Notes under the pieces: generated by a model
What the model saw: the letters and a program-made list of their open reading frames with translations, nothing else
The model's database searches: none
What the model was told of the DNA's origin: nothing
Translations under genes and position numbers: made by a program
Shown: positions 11,701-32,200 of the stretch, one piece after another
Numbering within the stretch: the stretch's first letter is position 1
Layout: each line of letters begins with the position of its first letter
Source of the DNA: Micropterix aruncella
Taxonomy: Eukaryota; Arthropoda; Insecta; Lepidoptera; Micropterigidae
Direction: 5' to 3'
Length of the DNA stretch: 64,000 nt
Assembly (NCBI GenBank): GCA_944548615.1
Contig: CALYMY010000085.1
Location: 1-64,000, forward strand

Positions 11701-14700
11701 GTCTTACATACATACACACTTACCGTCTTACATACATACACACTTACCGTCTTACATACATACACACTTACCGTCTTACATACATACACACTTACCGTCT
11801 TACATACATACACACTTACCGTCTTACATACATACACACTTACCGTCTTACATACATACACACTTACCGTCTTACATACATACACACTTACCGTCTTACA
11901 TACATACACACTTACCGTCTTACATACATACACACTTACCGTCTTACATACATACACACTTACCGTCTTACATACATACACACTTACCGTCTTACATACA
12001 TACACACTTACCGTCTTACATACATACACACTTACCGTCTTACATACATACACACTTACCGTCTTACATACATACACACTTACCGTCTTACATACATACA
12101 CACTTACCGTCTTACATACATACACACTTACCGTCTTACATACATACACACTTACCGTCTTACATACATACACACTTACCGTCTTACATACATACACACT
12201 TACCGTCTTACATACATACACACTTACCGTCTTACATACATACACACTTACCGTCTTACATACATACACACTTACCGTCTTACATACATACACACTTACC
12301 GTCTTACATACATACACACTTACCGTCTTACATACATACACACTTACCGTCTTACATACATACACACTTACCGTCTTACATACATACACACTTACCGTCT
12401 TACATACATACACACTTACCGTCTTACATACATACACACTTACCGTCTTACATACATACACACTTACCGTCTTACATACATACACACTTACCGTCTTACA
12501 TACATACACACTTACCGTCTTACATACATACACACTTACCGTCTTACATACATACACACTTACCGTCTTACATACATACACACTTACCGTCTTACATACA
12601 TACACACTTACCGTCTTACATACATACACACTTACCGTCTTACATACATACACACTTACCGTCTTACATACATACACACTTACCGTCTTACATACATACA
12701 CACTTACCGTCTTACATACATACACACTTACCGTCTTACATACATACACACTTACCGTCTTACATACATACACACTTACCGTCTTACATACATACACACT
12801 TACCGTCTTACATACATACACACTTACCGTCTTACATACATACACACTTACCGTCTTACATACATACACACTTACCGTCTTACATACATACACACTTACC
12901 GTCTTACATACATACACACTTACCGTCTTACATACATACACACTTACCGTCTTACATACATACACACTTACCGTCTTACATACATACACACTTACCGTCT
13001 TACATACATACACACTTACCGTCTTACATACATACACACTTACCGTCTTACATACATACACACTTACCGTCTTACATACATACACACTTACCGTCTTACA
13101 TACATACACACTTACCGTCTTACATACATACACACTTACCGTCTTACATACATACACACTTACCGTCTTACATACATACACACTTACCGTCTTACATACA
13201 TACACACTTACCGTCTTACATACATACACACTTACCGTCTTACATACATACACACTTACCGTCTTACATACATACACACTTACCGTCTTACATACATACA
13301 CACTTACCGTCTTACATACATACACACTTACCGTCTTACATACATACACACTTACCGTCTTACATACATACACACTTACCGTCTTACATACATACACACT
13401 TACCGTCTTACATACATACACACTTACCGTCTTACATACATACACACTTACCGTCTTACATACATACACACTTACCGTCTTACATACATACACACTTACC
13501 GTCTTACATACATACACACTTACCGTCTTACATACATACACACTTACCGTCTTACATACATACACACTTACCGTCTTACATACATACACACTTACCGTCT
13601 TACATACATACACACTTACCGTCTTACATACATACACACTTACCGTCTTACATACATACACACTTACCGTCTTACATACATACACACTTACCGTCTTACA
13701 TACATACACACTTACCGTCTTACATACATACACACTTACCGTCTTACATACATACACACTTACCGTCTTACATACATACACACTTACCGTCTTACATACA
13801 TACACACTTACCGTCTTACATACATACACACTTACCGTCTTACATACATACACACTTACCGTCTTACATACATACACACTTACCGTCTTACATACATACA
13901 CACTTACCGTCTTACATACATACACACTTACCGTCTTACATACATACACACTTACCGTCTTACATACATACACACTTACCGTCTTACATACATACACACT
14001 TACCGTCTTACATACATACACACTTACCGTCTTACATACATACACACTTACCGTCTTACATACATACACACTTACCGTCTTACATACATACACACTTACC
14101 GTCTTACATACATACACACTTACCGTCTTACATACATACACACTTACCGTCTTACATACATACACACTTACCGTCTTACATACATACACACTTACCGTCT
14201 TACATACATACACACTTACCGTCTTACATACATACACACTTACCGTCTTACATACATACACACTTACCGTCTTACATACATACACACTTACCGTCTTACA
14301 TACATACACACTTACCGTCTTACATACATACACACTTACCGTCTTACATACATACACACTTACCGTCTTACATACATACACACTTACCGTCTTACATACA
14401 TACACACTTACCGTCTTACATACATACACACTTACCGTCTTACATACATACACACTTACCGTCTTACATACATACACACTTACCGTCTTACATACATACA
14501 CACTTACCGTCTTACATACATACACACTTACCGTCTTACATACATACACACTTACCGTCTTACATACATACACACTTACCGTCTTACATACATACACACT
14601 TACCGTCTTACATACATACACACTTACCGTCTTACATACATACACACTTACCGTCTTACATACATACACACTTACCGTCTTACATACATACACACTTACC

Positions 14701-17700
14701 GTCTTACATACATACACACTTACCGTCTTACATACATACACACTTACCGTCTTACATACATACACACTTACCGTCTTACATACATACACACTTACCGTCT
14801 TACATACATACACACTTACCGTCTTACATACATACACACTTACCGTCTTACATACATACACACTTACCGTCTTACATACATACACACTTACCGTCTTACA
14901 TACATACACACTTACCGTCTTACATACATACACACTTACCGTCTTACATACATACACACTTACCGTCTTACATACATACACACTTACCGTCTTACATACA
15001 TACACACTTACCGTCTTACATACATACACACTTACCGTCTTACATACATACACACTTACCGTCTTACATACATACACACTTACCGTCTTACATACATACA
15101 CACTTACCGTCTTACATACATACACACTTACCGTCTTACATACATACACACTTACCGTCTTACATACATACACACTTACCGTCTTACATACATACACACT
15201 TACCGTCTTACATACATACACACTTACCGTCTTACATACATACACACTTACCGTCTTACATACATACACACTTACCGTCTTACATACATACACACTTACC
15301 GTCTTACATACATACACACTTACCGTCTTACATACATACACACTTACCGTCTTACATACATACACACTTACCGTCTTACATACATACACACTTACCGTCT
15401 TACATACATACACACTTACCGTCTTACATACATACACACTTACCGTCTTACATACATACACACTTACCGTCTTACATACATACACACTTACCGTCTTACA
15501 TACATACACACTTACCGTCTTACATACATACACACTTACCGTCTTACATACATACACACTTACCGTCTTACATACATACACACTTACCGTCTTACATACA
15601 TACACACTTACCGTCTTACATACATACACACTTACCGTCTTACATACATACACACTTACCGTCTTACATACATACACACTTACCGTCTTACATACATACA
15701 CACTTACCGTCTTACATACATACACACTTACCGTCTTACATACATACACACTTACCGTCTTACATACATACACACTTACCGTCTTACATACATACACACT
15801 TACCGTCTTACATACATACACACTTACCGTCTTACATACATACACACTTACCGTCTTACATACATACACACTTACCGTCTTACATACATACACACTTACC
15901 GTCTTACATACATACACACTTACCGTCTTACATACATACACACTTACCGTCTTACATACATACACACTTACCGTCTTACATACATACACACTTACCGTCT
16001 TACATACATACACACTTACCGTCTTACATACATACACACTTACCGTCTTACATACATACACACTTACCGTCTTACATACATACACACTTACCGTCTTACA
16101 TACATACACACTTACCGTCTTACATACATACACACTTACCGTCTTACATACATACACACTTACCGTCTTACATACATACACACTTACCGTCTTACATACA
16201 TACACACTTACCGTCTTACATACATACACACTTACCGTCTTACATACATACACACTTACCGTCTTACATACATACACACTTACCGTCTTACATACATACA
16301 CACTTACCGTCTTACATACATACACACTTACCGTCTTACATACATACACACTTACCGTCTTACATACATACACACTTACCGTCTTACATACATACACACT
16401 TACCGTCTTACATACATACACACTTACCGTCTTACATACATACACACTTACCGTCTTACATACATACACACTTACCGTCTTACATACATACACACTTACC
16501 GTCTTACATACATACACACTTACCGTCTTACATACATACACACTTACCGTCTTACATACATACACACTTACCGTCTTACATACATACACACTTACCGTCT
16601 TACATACATACACACTTACCGTCTTACATACATACACACTTACCGTCTTACATACATACACACTTACCGTCTTACATACATACACACTTACCGTCTTACA
16701 TACATACACACTTACCGTCTTACATACATACACACTTACCGTCTTACATACATACACACTTACCGTCTTACATACATACACACTTACCGTCTTACATACA
16801 TACACACTTACCGTCTTACATACATACACACTTACCGTCTTACATACATACACACTTACCGTCTTACATACATACACACTTACCGTCTTACATACATACA
16901 CACTTACCGTCTTACATACATACACACTTACCGTCTTACATACATACACACTTACCGTCTTACATACATACACACTTACCGTCTTACATACATACACACT
17001 TACCGTCTTACATACATACACACTTACCGTCTTACATACATACACACTTACCGTCTTACATACATACACACTTACCGTCTTACATACATACACACTTACC
17101 GTCTTACATACATACACACTTACCGTCTTACATACATACACACTTACCGTCTTACATACATACACACTTACCGTCTTACATACATACACACTTACCGTCT
17201 TACATACATACACACTTACCGTCTTACATACATACACACTTACCGTCTTACATACATACACACTTACCGTCTTACATACATACACACTTACCGTCTTACA
17301 TACATACACACTTACCGTCTTACATACATACACACTTACCGTCTTACATACATACACACTTACCGTCTTACATACATACACACTTACCGTCTTACATACA
17401 TACACACTTACCGTCTTACATACATACACACTTACCGTCTTACATACATACACACTTACCGTCTTACATACATACACACTTACCGTCTTACATACATACA
17501 CACTTACCGTCTTACATACATACACACTTACCGTCTTACATACATACACACTTACCGTCTTACATACATACACACTTACCGTCTTACATACATACACACT
17601 TACCGTCTTACATACATACACACTTACCGTCTTACATACATACACACTTACCGTCTTACATACATACACACTTACCGTCTTACATACATACACACTTACC

Positions 17701-20269
17701 GTCTTACATACATACACACTTACCGTCTTACATACATACACACTTACCGTCTTACATACATACACACTTACCGTCTTACATACATACACACTTACCGTCT
17801 TACATACATACACACTTACCGTCTTACATACATACACACTTACCGTCTTACATACATACACACTTACCGTCTTACATACATACACACTTACCGTCTTACA
17901 TACATACACACTTACCGTCTTACATACATACACACTTACCGTCTTACATACATACACACTTACCGTCTTACATACATACACACTTACCGTCTTACATACA
18001 TACACACTTACCGTCTTACATACATACACACTTACCGTCTTACATACATACACACTTACCGTCTTACATACATACACACTTACCGTCTTACATACATACA
18101 CACTTACCGTCTTACATACATACACACTTACCGTCTTACATACATACACACTTACCGTCTTACATACATACACACTTACCGTCTTACATACATACACACT
18201 TACCGTCTTACATACATACACACTTACCGTCTTACATACATACACACTTACCGTCTTACATACATACACACTTACCGTCTTACATACATACACACTTACC
18301 GTCTTACATACATACACACTTACCGTCTTACATACATACACACTTACCGTCTTACATACATACACACTTACCGTCTTACATACATACACACTTACCGTCT
18401 TACATACATACACACTTACCGTCTTACATACATACACACTTACCGTCTTACATACATACACACTTACCGTCTTACATACATACACACTTACCGTCTTACA
18501 TACATACACACTTACCGTCTTACATACATACACACTTACCGTCTTACATACATACACACTTACCGTCTTACATACATACACACTTACCGTCTTACATACA
18601 TACACACTTACCGTCTTACATACATACACACTTACCGTCTTACATACATACACACTTACCGTCTTACATACATACACACTTACCGTCTTACATACATACA
18701 CACTTACCGTCTTACATACATACACACTTACCGTCTTACATACATACACACTTACCGTCTTACATACATACACACTTACCGTCTTACATACATACACACT
18801 TACCGTCTTACATACATACACACTTACCGTCTTACATACATACACACTTACCGTCTTACATACATACACACTTACCGTCTTACATACATACACACTTACC
18901 GTCTTACATACATACACACTTACCGTCTTACATACATACACACTTACCGTCTTACATACATACACACTTACCGTCTTACATACATACACACTTACCGTCT
19001 TACATACATACACACTTACCGTCTTACATACATACACACTTACCGTCTTACATACATACACACTTACCGTCTTACATACATACACACTTACCGTCTTACA
19101 TACATACACACTTACCGTCTTACATACATACACACTTACCGTCTTACATACATACACACTTACCGTCTTACATACATACACACTTACCGTCTTACATACA
19201 TACACACTTACCGTCTTACATACATACACACTTACCGTCTTACATACATACACACTTACCGTCTTACATACATACACACTTACCGTCTTACATACATACA
19301 CACTTACCGTCTTACATACATACACACTTACCGTCTTACATACATACACACTTACCGTCTTACATACATACACACTTACCGTCTTACATACATACACACT
19401 TACCGTCTTACATACATACACACTTACCGTCTTACATACATACACACTTACCGTCTTACATACATACACACTTACCGTCTTACATACATACACACTTACC
19501 GTCTTACATACATACACACTTACCGTCTTACATACATACACACTTACCGTCTTACATACATACACACTTACCGTCTTACATACATACACACTTACCGTCT
19601 TACATACATACACACTTACCGTCTTACATACATACACACTTACCGTCTTACATACATACACACTTACCGTCTTACATACATACACACTTACCGTCTTACA
19701 TACATACACACTTACCGTCTTACATACATACACACTTACCGTCTTACATACATACACACTTACCGTCTTACATACATACACACTTACCGTCTTACATACA
19801 TACACACTTACCGTCTTACATACATACACACTTACCGTCTTACATACATACACACTTACCGTCTTACATACATACACACTTACCGTCTTACATACATACA
19901 CACTTACCGTCTTACATACATACACACTTACCGTCTTACATACATACACACTTACCGTCTTACATACATACACACTTACCGTCTTACATACATACACACT
20001 TACCGTCTTACATACATACACACTTACCGTCTTACATACATACACACTTACCGTCTTACATACATACACACTTACCGTCTTACATACATACACACTTACC
20101 GTCTTACATACATACACACTTACCGTCTTACATACATACACACTTACCGTCTTACATACATACACACTTACCGTCTTACATACATACACACTTACCGTCT
20201 TACATACATACACACTTACCGTCTTACATACATACACACTTACCGTCTTACATACATACACACTTACCG

Positions 20270-20272
20270 TCC
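20270..20272. other. Phase shift: +1 bp in the array
   Basis: GTCCTTA instead of GTCTTA, one extra C. No other change is seen for about 11.5 kb to the left or 15.7 kb to the right. Confidence 0.9.
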
Positions 20273-23200
20273 TTACATACATACACACTTACCGTCTTAC
20301 ATACATACACACTTACCGTCTTACATACATACACACTTACCGTCTTACATACATACACACTTACCGTCTTACATACATACACACTTACCGTCTTACATAC
20401 ATACACACTTACCGTCTTACATACATACACACTTACCGTCTTACATACATACACACTTACCGTCTTACATACATACACACTTACCGTCTTACATACATAC
20501 ACACTTACCGTCTTACATACATACACACTTACCGTCTTACATACATACACACTTACCGTCTTACATACATACACACTTACCGTCTTACATACATACACAC
20601 TTACCGTCTTACATACATACACACTTACCGTCTTACATACATACACACTTACCGTCTTACATACATACACACTTACCGTCTTACATACATACACACTTAC
20701 CGTCTTACATACATACACACTTACCGTCTTACATACATACACACTTACCGTCTTACATACATACACACTTACCGTCTTACATACATACACACTTACCGTC
20801 TTACATACATACACACTTACCGTCTTACATACATACACACTTACCGTCTTACATACATACACACTTACCGTCTTACATACATACACACTTACCGTCTTAC
20901 ATACATACACACTTACCGTCTTACATACATACACACTTACCGTCTTACATACATACACACTTACCGTCTTACATACATACACACTTACCGTCTTACATAC
21001 ATACACACTTACCGTCTTACATACATACACACTTACCGTCTTACATACATACACACTTACCGTCTTACATACATACACACTTACCGTCTTACATACATAC
21101 ACACTTACCGTCTTACATACATACACACTTACCGTCTTACATACATACACACTTACCGTCTTACATACATACACACTTACCGTCTTACATACATACACAC
21201 TTACCGTCTTACATACATACACACTTACCGTCTTACATACATACACACTTACCGTCTTACATACATACACACTTACCGTCTTACATACATACACACTTAC
21301 CGTCTTACATACATACACACTTACCGTCTTACATACATACACACTTACCGTCTTACATACATACACACTTACCGTCTTACATACATACACACTTACCGTC
21401 TTACATACATACACACTTACCGTCTTACATACATACACACTTACCGTCTTACATACATACACACTTACCGTCTTACATACATACACACTTACCGTCTTAC
21501 ATACATACACACTTACCGTCTTACATACATACACACTTACCGTCTTACATACATACACACTTACCGTCTTACATACATACACACTTACCGTCTTACATAC
21601 ATACACACTTACCGTCTTACATACATACACACTTACCGTCTTACATACATACACACTTACCGTCTTACATACATACACACTTACCGTCTTACATACATAC
21701 ACACTTACCGTCTTACATACATACACACTTACCGTCTTACATACATACACACTTACCGTCTTACATACATACACACTTACCGTCTTACATACATACACAC
21801 TTACCGTCTTACATACATACACACTTACCGTCTTACATACATACACACTTACCGTCTTACATACATACACACTTACCGTCTTACATACATACACACTTAC
21901 CGTCTTACATACATACACACTTACCGTCTTACATACATACACACTTACCGTCTTACATACATACACACTTACCGTCTTACATACATACACACTTACCGTC
22001 TTACATACATACACACTTACCGTCTTACATACATACACACTTACCGTCTTACATACATACACACTTACCGTCTTACATACATACACACTTACCGTCTTAC
22101 ATACATACACACTTACCGTCTTACATACATACACACTTACCGTCTTACATACATACACACTTACCGTCTTACATACATACACACTTACCGTCTTACATAC
22201 ATACACACTTACCGTCTTACATACATACACACTTACCGTCTTACATACATACACACTTACCGTCTTACATACATACACACTTACCGTCTTACATACATAC
22301 ACACTTACCGTCTTACATACATACACACTTACCGTCTTACATACATACACACTTACCGTCTTACATACATACACACTTACCGTCTTACATACATACACAC
22401 TTACCGTCTTACATACATACACACTTACCGTCTTACATACATACACACTTACCGTCTTACATACATACACACTTACCGTCTTACATACATACACACTTAC
22501 CGTCTTACATACATACACACTTACCGTCTTACATACATACACACTTACCGTCTTACATACATACACACTTACCGTCTTACATACATACACACTTACCGTC
22601 TTACATACATACACACTTACCGTCTTACATACATACACACTTACCGTCTTACATACATACACACTTACCGTCTTACATACATACACACTTACCGTCTTAC
22701 ATACATACACACTTACCGTCTTACATACATACACACTTACCGTCTTACATACATACACACTTACCGTCTTACATACATACACACTTACCGTCTTACATAC
22801 ATACACACTTACCGTCTTACATACATACACACTTACCGTCTTACATACATACACACTTACCGTCTTACATACATACACACTTACCGTCTTACATACATAC
22901 ACACTTACCGTCTTACATACATACACACTTACCGTCTTACATACATACACACTTACCGTCTTACATACATACACACTTACCGTCTTACATACATACACAC
23001 TTACCGTCTTACATACATACACACTTACCGTCTTACATACATACACACTTACCGTCTTACATACATACACACTTACCGTCTTACATACATACACACTTAC
23101 CGTCTTACATACATACACACTTACCGTCTTACATACATACACACTTACCGTCTTACATACATACACACTTACCGTCTTACATACATACACACTTACCGTC

Positions 23201-26200
23201 TTACATACATACACACTTACCGTCTTACATACATACACACTTACCGTCTTACATACATACACACTTACCGTCTTACATACATACACACTTACCGTCTTAC
23301 ATACATACACACTTACCGTCTTACATACATACACACTTACCGTCTTACATACATACACACTTACCGTCTTACATACATACACACTTACCGTCTTACATAC
23401 ATACACACTTACCGTCTTACATACATACACACTTACCGTCTTACATACATACACACTTACCGTCTTACATACATACACACTTACCGTCTTACATACATAC
23501 ACACTTACCGTCTTACATACATACACACTTACCGTCTTACATACATACACACTTACCGTCTTACATACATACACACTTACCGTCTTACATACATACACAC
23601 TTACCGTCTTACATACATACACACTTACCGTCTTACATACATACACACTTACCGTCTTACATACATACACACTTACCGTCTTACATACATACACACTTAC
23701 CGTCTTACATACATACACACTTACCGTCTTACATACATACACACTTACCGTCTTACATACATACACACTTACCGTCTTACATACATACACACTTACCGTC
23801 TTACATACATACACACTTACCGTCTTACATACATACACACTTACCGTCTTACATACATACACACTTACCGTCTTACATACATACACACTTACCGTCTTAC
23901 ATACATACACACTTACCGTCTTACATACATACACACTTACCGTCTTACATACATACACACTTACCGTCTTACATACATACACACTTACCGTCTTACATAC
24001 ATACACACTTACCGTCTTACATACATACACACTTACCGTCTTACATACATACACACTTACCGTCTTACATACATACACACTTACCGTCTTACATACATAC
24101 ACACTTACCGTCTTACATACATACACACTTACCGTCTTACATACATACACACTTACCGTCTTACATACATACACACTTACCGTCTTACATACATACACAC
24201 TTACCGTCTTACATACATACACACTTACCGTCTTACATACATACACACTTACCGTCTTACATACATACACACTTACCGTCTTACATACATACACACTTAC
24301 CGTCTTACATACATACACACTTACCGTCTTACATACATACACACTTACCGTCTTACATACATACACACTTACCGTCTTACATACATACACACTTACCGTC
24401 TTACATACATACACACTTACCGTCTTACATACATACACACTTACCGTCTTACATACATACACACTTACCGTCTTACATACATACACACTTACCGTCTTAC
24501 ATACATACACACTTACCGTCTTACATACATACACACTTACCGTCTTACATACATACACACTTACCGTCTTACATACATACACACTTACCGTCTTACATAC
24601 ATACACACTTACCGTCTTACATACATACACACTTACCGTCTTACATACATACACACTTACCGTCTTACATACATACACACTTACCGTCTTACATACATAC
24701 ACACTTACCGTCTTACATACATACACACTTACCGTCTTACATACATACACACTTACCGTCTTACATACATACACACTTACCGTCTTACATACATACACAC
24801 TTACCGTCTTACATACATACACACTTACCGTCTTACATACATACACACTTACCGTCTTACATACATACACACTTACCGTCTTACATACATACACACTTAC
24901 CGTCTTACATACATACACACTTACCGTCTTACATACATACACACTTACCGTCTTACATACATACACACTTACCGTCTTACATACATACACACTTACCGTC
25001 TTACATACATACACACTTACCGTCTTACATACATACACACTTACCGTCTTACATACATACACACTTACCGTCTTACATACATACACACTTACCGTCTTAC
25101 ATACATACACACTTACCGTCTTACATACATACACACTTACCGTCTTACATACATACACACTTACCGTCTTACATACATACACACTTACCGTCTTACATAC
25201 ATACACACTTACCGTCTTACATACATACACACTTACCGTCTTACATACATACACACTTACCGTCTTACATACATACACACTTACCGTCTTACATACATAC
25301 ACACTTACCGTCTTACATACATACACACTTACCGTCTTACATACATACACACTTACCGTCTTACATACATACACACTTACCGTCTTACATACATACACAC
25401 TTACCGTCTTACATACATACACACTTACCGTCTTACATACATACACACTTACCGTCTTACATACATACACACTTACCGTCTTACATACATACACACTTAC
25501 CGTCTTACATACATACACACTTACCGTCTTACATACATACACACTTACCGTCTTACATACATACACACTTACCGTCTTACATACATACACACTTACCGTC
25601 TTACATACATACACACTTACCGTCTTACATACATACACACTTACCGTCTTACATACATACACACTTACCGTCTTACATACATACACACTTACCGTCTTAC
25701 ATACATACACACTTACCGTCTTACATACATACACACTTACCGTCTTACATACATACACACTTACCGTCTTACATACATACACACTTACCGTCTTACATAC
25801 ATACACACTTACCGTCTTACATACATACACACTTACCGTCTTACATACATACACACTTACCGTCTTACATACATACACACTTACCGTCTTACATACATAC
25901 ACACTTACCGTCTTACATACATACACACTTACCGTCTTACATACATACACACTTACCGTCTTACATACATACACACTTACCGTCTTACATACATACACAC
26001 TTACCGTCTTACATACATACACACTTACCGTCTTACATACATACACACTTACCGTCTTACATACATACACACTTACCGTCTTACATACATACACACTTAC
26101 CGTCTTACATACATACACACTTACCGTCTTACATACATACACACTTACCGTCTTACATACATACACACTTACCGTCTTACATACATACACACTTACCGTC

Positions 26201-29200
26201 TTACATACATACACACTTACCGTCTTACATACATACACACTTACCGTCTTACATACATACACACTTACCGTCTTACATACATACACACTTACCGTCTTAC
26301 ATACATACACACTTACCGTCTTACATACATACACACTTACCGTCTTACATACATACACACTTACCGTCTTACATACATACACACTTACCGTCTTACATAC
26401 ATACACACTTACCGTCTTACATACATACACACTTACCGTCTTACATACATACACACTTACCGTCTTACATACATACACACTTACCGTCTTACATACATAC
26501 ACACTTACCGTCTTACATACATACACACTTACCGTCTTACATACATACACACTTACCGTCTTACATACATACACACTTACCGTCTTACATACATACACAC
26601 TTACCGTCTTACATACATACACACTTACCGTCTTACATACATACACACTTACCGTCTTACATACATACACACTTACCGTCTTACATACATACACACTTAC
26701 CGTCTTACATACATACACACTTACCGTCTTACATACATACACACTTACCGTCTTACATACATACACACTTACCGTCTTACATACATACACACTTACCGTC
26801 TTACATACATACACACTTACCGTCTTACATACATACACACTTACCGTCTTACATACATACACACTTACCGTCTTACATACATACACACTTACCGTCTTAC
26901 ATACATACACACTTACCGTCTTACATACATACACACTTACCGTCTTACATACATACACACTTACCGTCTTACATACATACACACTTACCGTCTTACATAC
27001 ATACACACTTACCGTCTTACATACATACACACTTACCGTCTTACATACATACACACTTACCGTCTTACATACATACACACTTACCGTCTTACATACATAC
27101 ACACTTACCGTCTTACATACATACACACTTACCGTCTTACATACATACACACTTACCGTCTTACATACATACACACTTACCGTCTTACATACATACACAC
27201 TTACCGTCTTACATACATACACACTTACCGTCTTACATACATACACACTTACCGTCTTACATACATACACACTTACCGTCTTACATACATACACACTTAC
27301 CGTCTTACATACATACACACTTACCGTCTTACATACATACACACTTACCGTCTTACATACATACACACTTACCGTCTTACATACATACACACTTACCGTC
27401 TTACATACATACACACTTACCGTCTTACATACATACACACTTACCGTCTTACATACATACACACTTACCGTCTTACATACATACACACTTACCGTCTTAC
27501 ATACATACACACTTACCGTCTTACATACATACACACTTACCGTCTTACATACATACACACTTACCGTCTTACATACATACACACTTACCGTCTTACATAC
27601 ATACACACTTACCGTCTTACATACATACACACTTACCGTCTTACATACATACACACTTACCGTCTTACATACATACACACTTACCGTCTTACATACATAC
27701 ACACTTACCGTCTTACATACATACACACTTACCGTCTTACATACATACACACTTACCGTCTTACATACATACACACTTACCGTCTTACATACATACACAC
27801 TTACCGTCTTACATACATACACACTTACCGTCTTACATACATACACACTTACCGTCTTACATACATACACACTTACCGTCTTACATACATACACACTTAC
27901 CGTCTTACATACATACACACTTACCGTCTTACATACATACACACTTACCGTCTTACATACATACACACTTACCGTCTTACATACATACACACTTACCGTC
28001 TTACATACATACACACTTACCGTCTTACATACATACACACTTACCGTCTTACATACATACACACTTACCGTCTTACATACATACACACTTACCGTCTTAC
28101 ATACATACACACTTACCGTCTTACATACATACACACTTACCGTCTTACATACATACACACTTACCGTCTTACATACATACACACTTACCGTCTTACATAC
28201 ATACACACTTACCGTCTTACATACATACACACTTACCGTCTTACATACATACACACTTACCGTCTTACATACATACACACTTACCGTCTTACATACATAC
28301 ACACTTACCGTCTTACATACATACACACTTACCGTCTTACATACATACACACTTACCGTCTTACATACATACACACTTACCGTCTTACATACATACACAC
28401 TTACCGTCTTACATACATACACACTTACCGTCTTACATACATACACACTTACCGTCTTACATACATACACACTTACCGTCTTACATACATACACACTTAC
28501 CGTCTTACATACATACACACTTACCGTCTTACATACATACACACTTACCGTCTTACATACATACACACTTACCGTCTTACATACATACACACTTACCGTC
28601 TTACATACATACACACTTACCGTCTTACATACATACACACTTACCGTCTTACATACATACACACTTACCGTCTTACATACATACACACTTACCGTCTTAC
28701 ATACATACACACTTACCGTCTTACATACATACACACTTACCGTCTTACATACATACACACTTACCGTCTTACATACATACACACTTACCGTCTTACATAC
28801 ATACACACTTACCGTCTTACATACATACACACTTACCGTCTTACATACATACACACTTACCGTCTTACATACATACACACTTACCGTCTTACATACATAC
28901 ACACTTACCGTCTTACATACATACACACTTACCGTCTTACATACATACACACTTACCGTCTTACATACATACACACTTACCGTCTTACATACATACACAC
29001 TTACCGTCTTACATACATACACACTTACCGTCTTACATACATACACACTTACCGTCTTACATACATACACACTTACCGTCTTACATACATACACACTTAC
29101 CGTCTTACATACATACACACTTACCGTCTTACATACATACACACTTACCGTCTTACATACATACACACTTACCGTCTTACATACATACACACTTACCGTC

Positions 29201-32200
29201 TTACATACATACACACTTACCGTCTTACATACATACACACTTACCGTCTTACATACATACACACTTACCGTCTTACATACATACACACTTACCGTCTTAC
29301 ATACATACACACTTACCGTCTTACATACATACACACTTACCGTCTTACATACATACACACTTACCGTCTTACATACATACACACTTACCGTCTTACATAC
29401 ATACACACTTACCGTCTTACATACATACACACTTACCGTCTTACATACATACACACTTACCGTCTTACATACATACACACTTACCGTCTTACATACATAC
29501 ACACTTACCGTCTTACATACATACACACTTACCGTCTTACATACATACACACTTACCGTCTTACATACATACACACTTACCGTCTTACATACATACACAC
29601 TTACCGTCTTACATACATACACACTTACCGTCTTACATACATACACACTTACCGTCTTACATACATACACACTTACCGTCTTACATACATACACACTTAC
29701 CGTCTTACATACATACACACTTACCGTCTTACATACATACACACTTACCGTCTTACATACATACACACTTACCGTCTTACATACATACACACTTACCGTC
29801 TTACATACATACACACTTACCGTCTTACATACATACACACTTACCGTCTTACATACATACACACTTACCGTCTTACATACATACACACTTACCGTCTTAC
29901 ATACATACACACTTACCGTCTTACATACATACACACTTACCGTCTTACATACATACACACTTACCGTCTTACATACATACACACTTACCGTCTTACATAC
30001 ATACACACTTACCGTCTTACATACATACACACTTACCGTCTTACATACATACACACTTACCGTCTTACATACATACACACTTACCGTCTTACATACATAC
30101 ACACTTACCGTCTTACATACATACACACTTACCGTCTTACATACATACACACTTACCGTCTTACATACATACACACTTACCGTCTTACATACATACACAC
30201 TTACCGTCTTACATACATACACACTTACCGTCTTACATACATACACACTTACCGTCTTACATACATACACACTTACCGTCTTACATACATACACACTTAC
30301 CGTCTTACATACATACACACTTACCGTCTTACATACATACACACTTACCGTCTTACATACATACACACTTACCGTCTTACATACATACACACTTACCGTC
30401 TTACATACATACACACTTACCGTCTTACATACATACACACTTACCGTCTTACATACATACACACTTACCGTCTTACATACATACACACTTACCGTCTTAC
30501 ATACATACACACTTACCGTCTTACATACATACACACTTACCGTCTTACATACATACACACTTACCGTCTTACATACATACACACTTACCGTCTTACATAC
30601 ATACACACTTACCGTCTTACATACATACACACTTACCGTCTTACATACATACACACTTACCGTCTTACATACATACACACTTACCGTCTTACATACATAC
30701 ACACTTACCGTCTTACATACATACACACTTACCGTCTTACATACATACACACTTACCGTCTTACATACATACACACTTACCGTCTTACATACATACACAC
30801 TTACCGTCTTACATACATACACACTTACCGTCTTACATACATACACACTTACCGTCTTACATACATACACACTTACCGTCTTACATACATACACACTTAC
30901 CGTCTTACATACATACACACTTACCGTCTTACATACATACACACTTACCGTCTTACATACATACACACTTACCGTCTTACATACATACACACTTACCGTC
31001 TTACATACATACACACTTACCGTCTTACATACATACACACTTACCGTCTTACATACATACACACTTACCGTCTTACATACATACACACTTACCGTCTTAC
31101 ATACATACACACTTACCGTCTTACATACATACACACTTACCGTCTTACATACATACACACTTACCGTCTTACATACATACACACTTACCGTCTTACATAC
31201 ATACACACTTACCGTCTTACATACATACACACTTACCGTCTTACATACATACACACTTACCGTCTTACATACATACACACTTACCGTCTTACATACATAC
31301 ACACTTACCGTCTTACATACATACACACTTACCGTCTTACATACATACACACTTACCGTCTTACATACATACACACTTACCGTCTTACATACATACACAC
31401 TTACCGTCTTACATACATACACACTTACCGTCTTACATACATACACACTTACCGTCTTACATACATACACACTTACCGTCTTACATACATACACACTTAC
31501 CGTCTTACATACATACACACTTACCGTCTTACATACATACACACTTACCGTCTTACATACATACACACTTACCGTCTTACATACATACACACTTACCGTC
31601 TTACATACATACACACTTACCGTCTTACATACATACACACTTACCGTCTTACATACATACACACTTACCGTCTTACATACATACACACTTACCGTCTTAC
31701 ATACATACACACTTACCGTCTTACATACATACACACTTACCGTCTTACATACATACACACTTACCGTCTTACATACATACACACTTACCGTCTTACATAC
31801 ATACACACTTACCGTCTTACATACATACACACTTACCGTCTTACATACATACACACTTACCGTCTTACATACATACACACTTACCGTCTTACATACATAC
31901 ACACTTACCGTCTTACATACATACACACTTACCGTCTTACATACATACACACTTACCGTCTTACATACATACACACTTACCGTCTTACATACATACACAC
32001 TTACCGTCTTACATACATACACACTTACCGTCTTACATACATACACACTTACCGTCTTACATACATACACACTTACCGTCTTACATACATACACACTTAC
32101 CGTCTTACATACATACACACTTACCGTCTTACATACATACACACTTACCGTCTTACATACATACACACTTACCGTCTTACATACATACACACTTACCGTC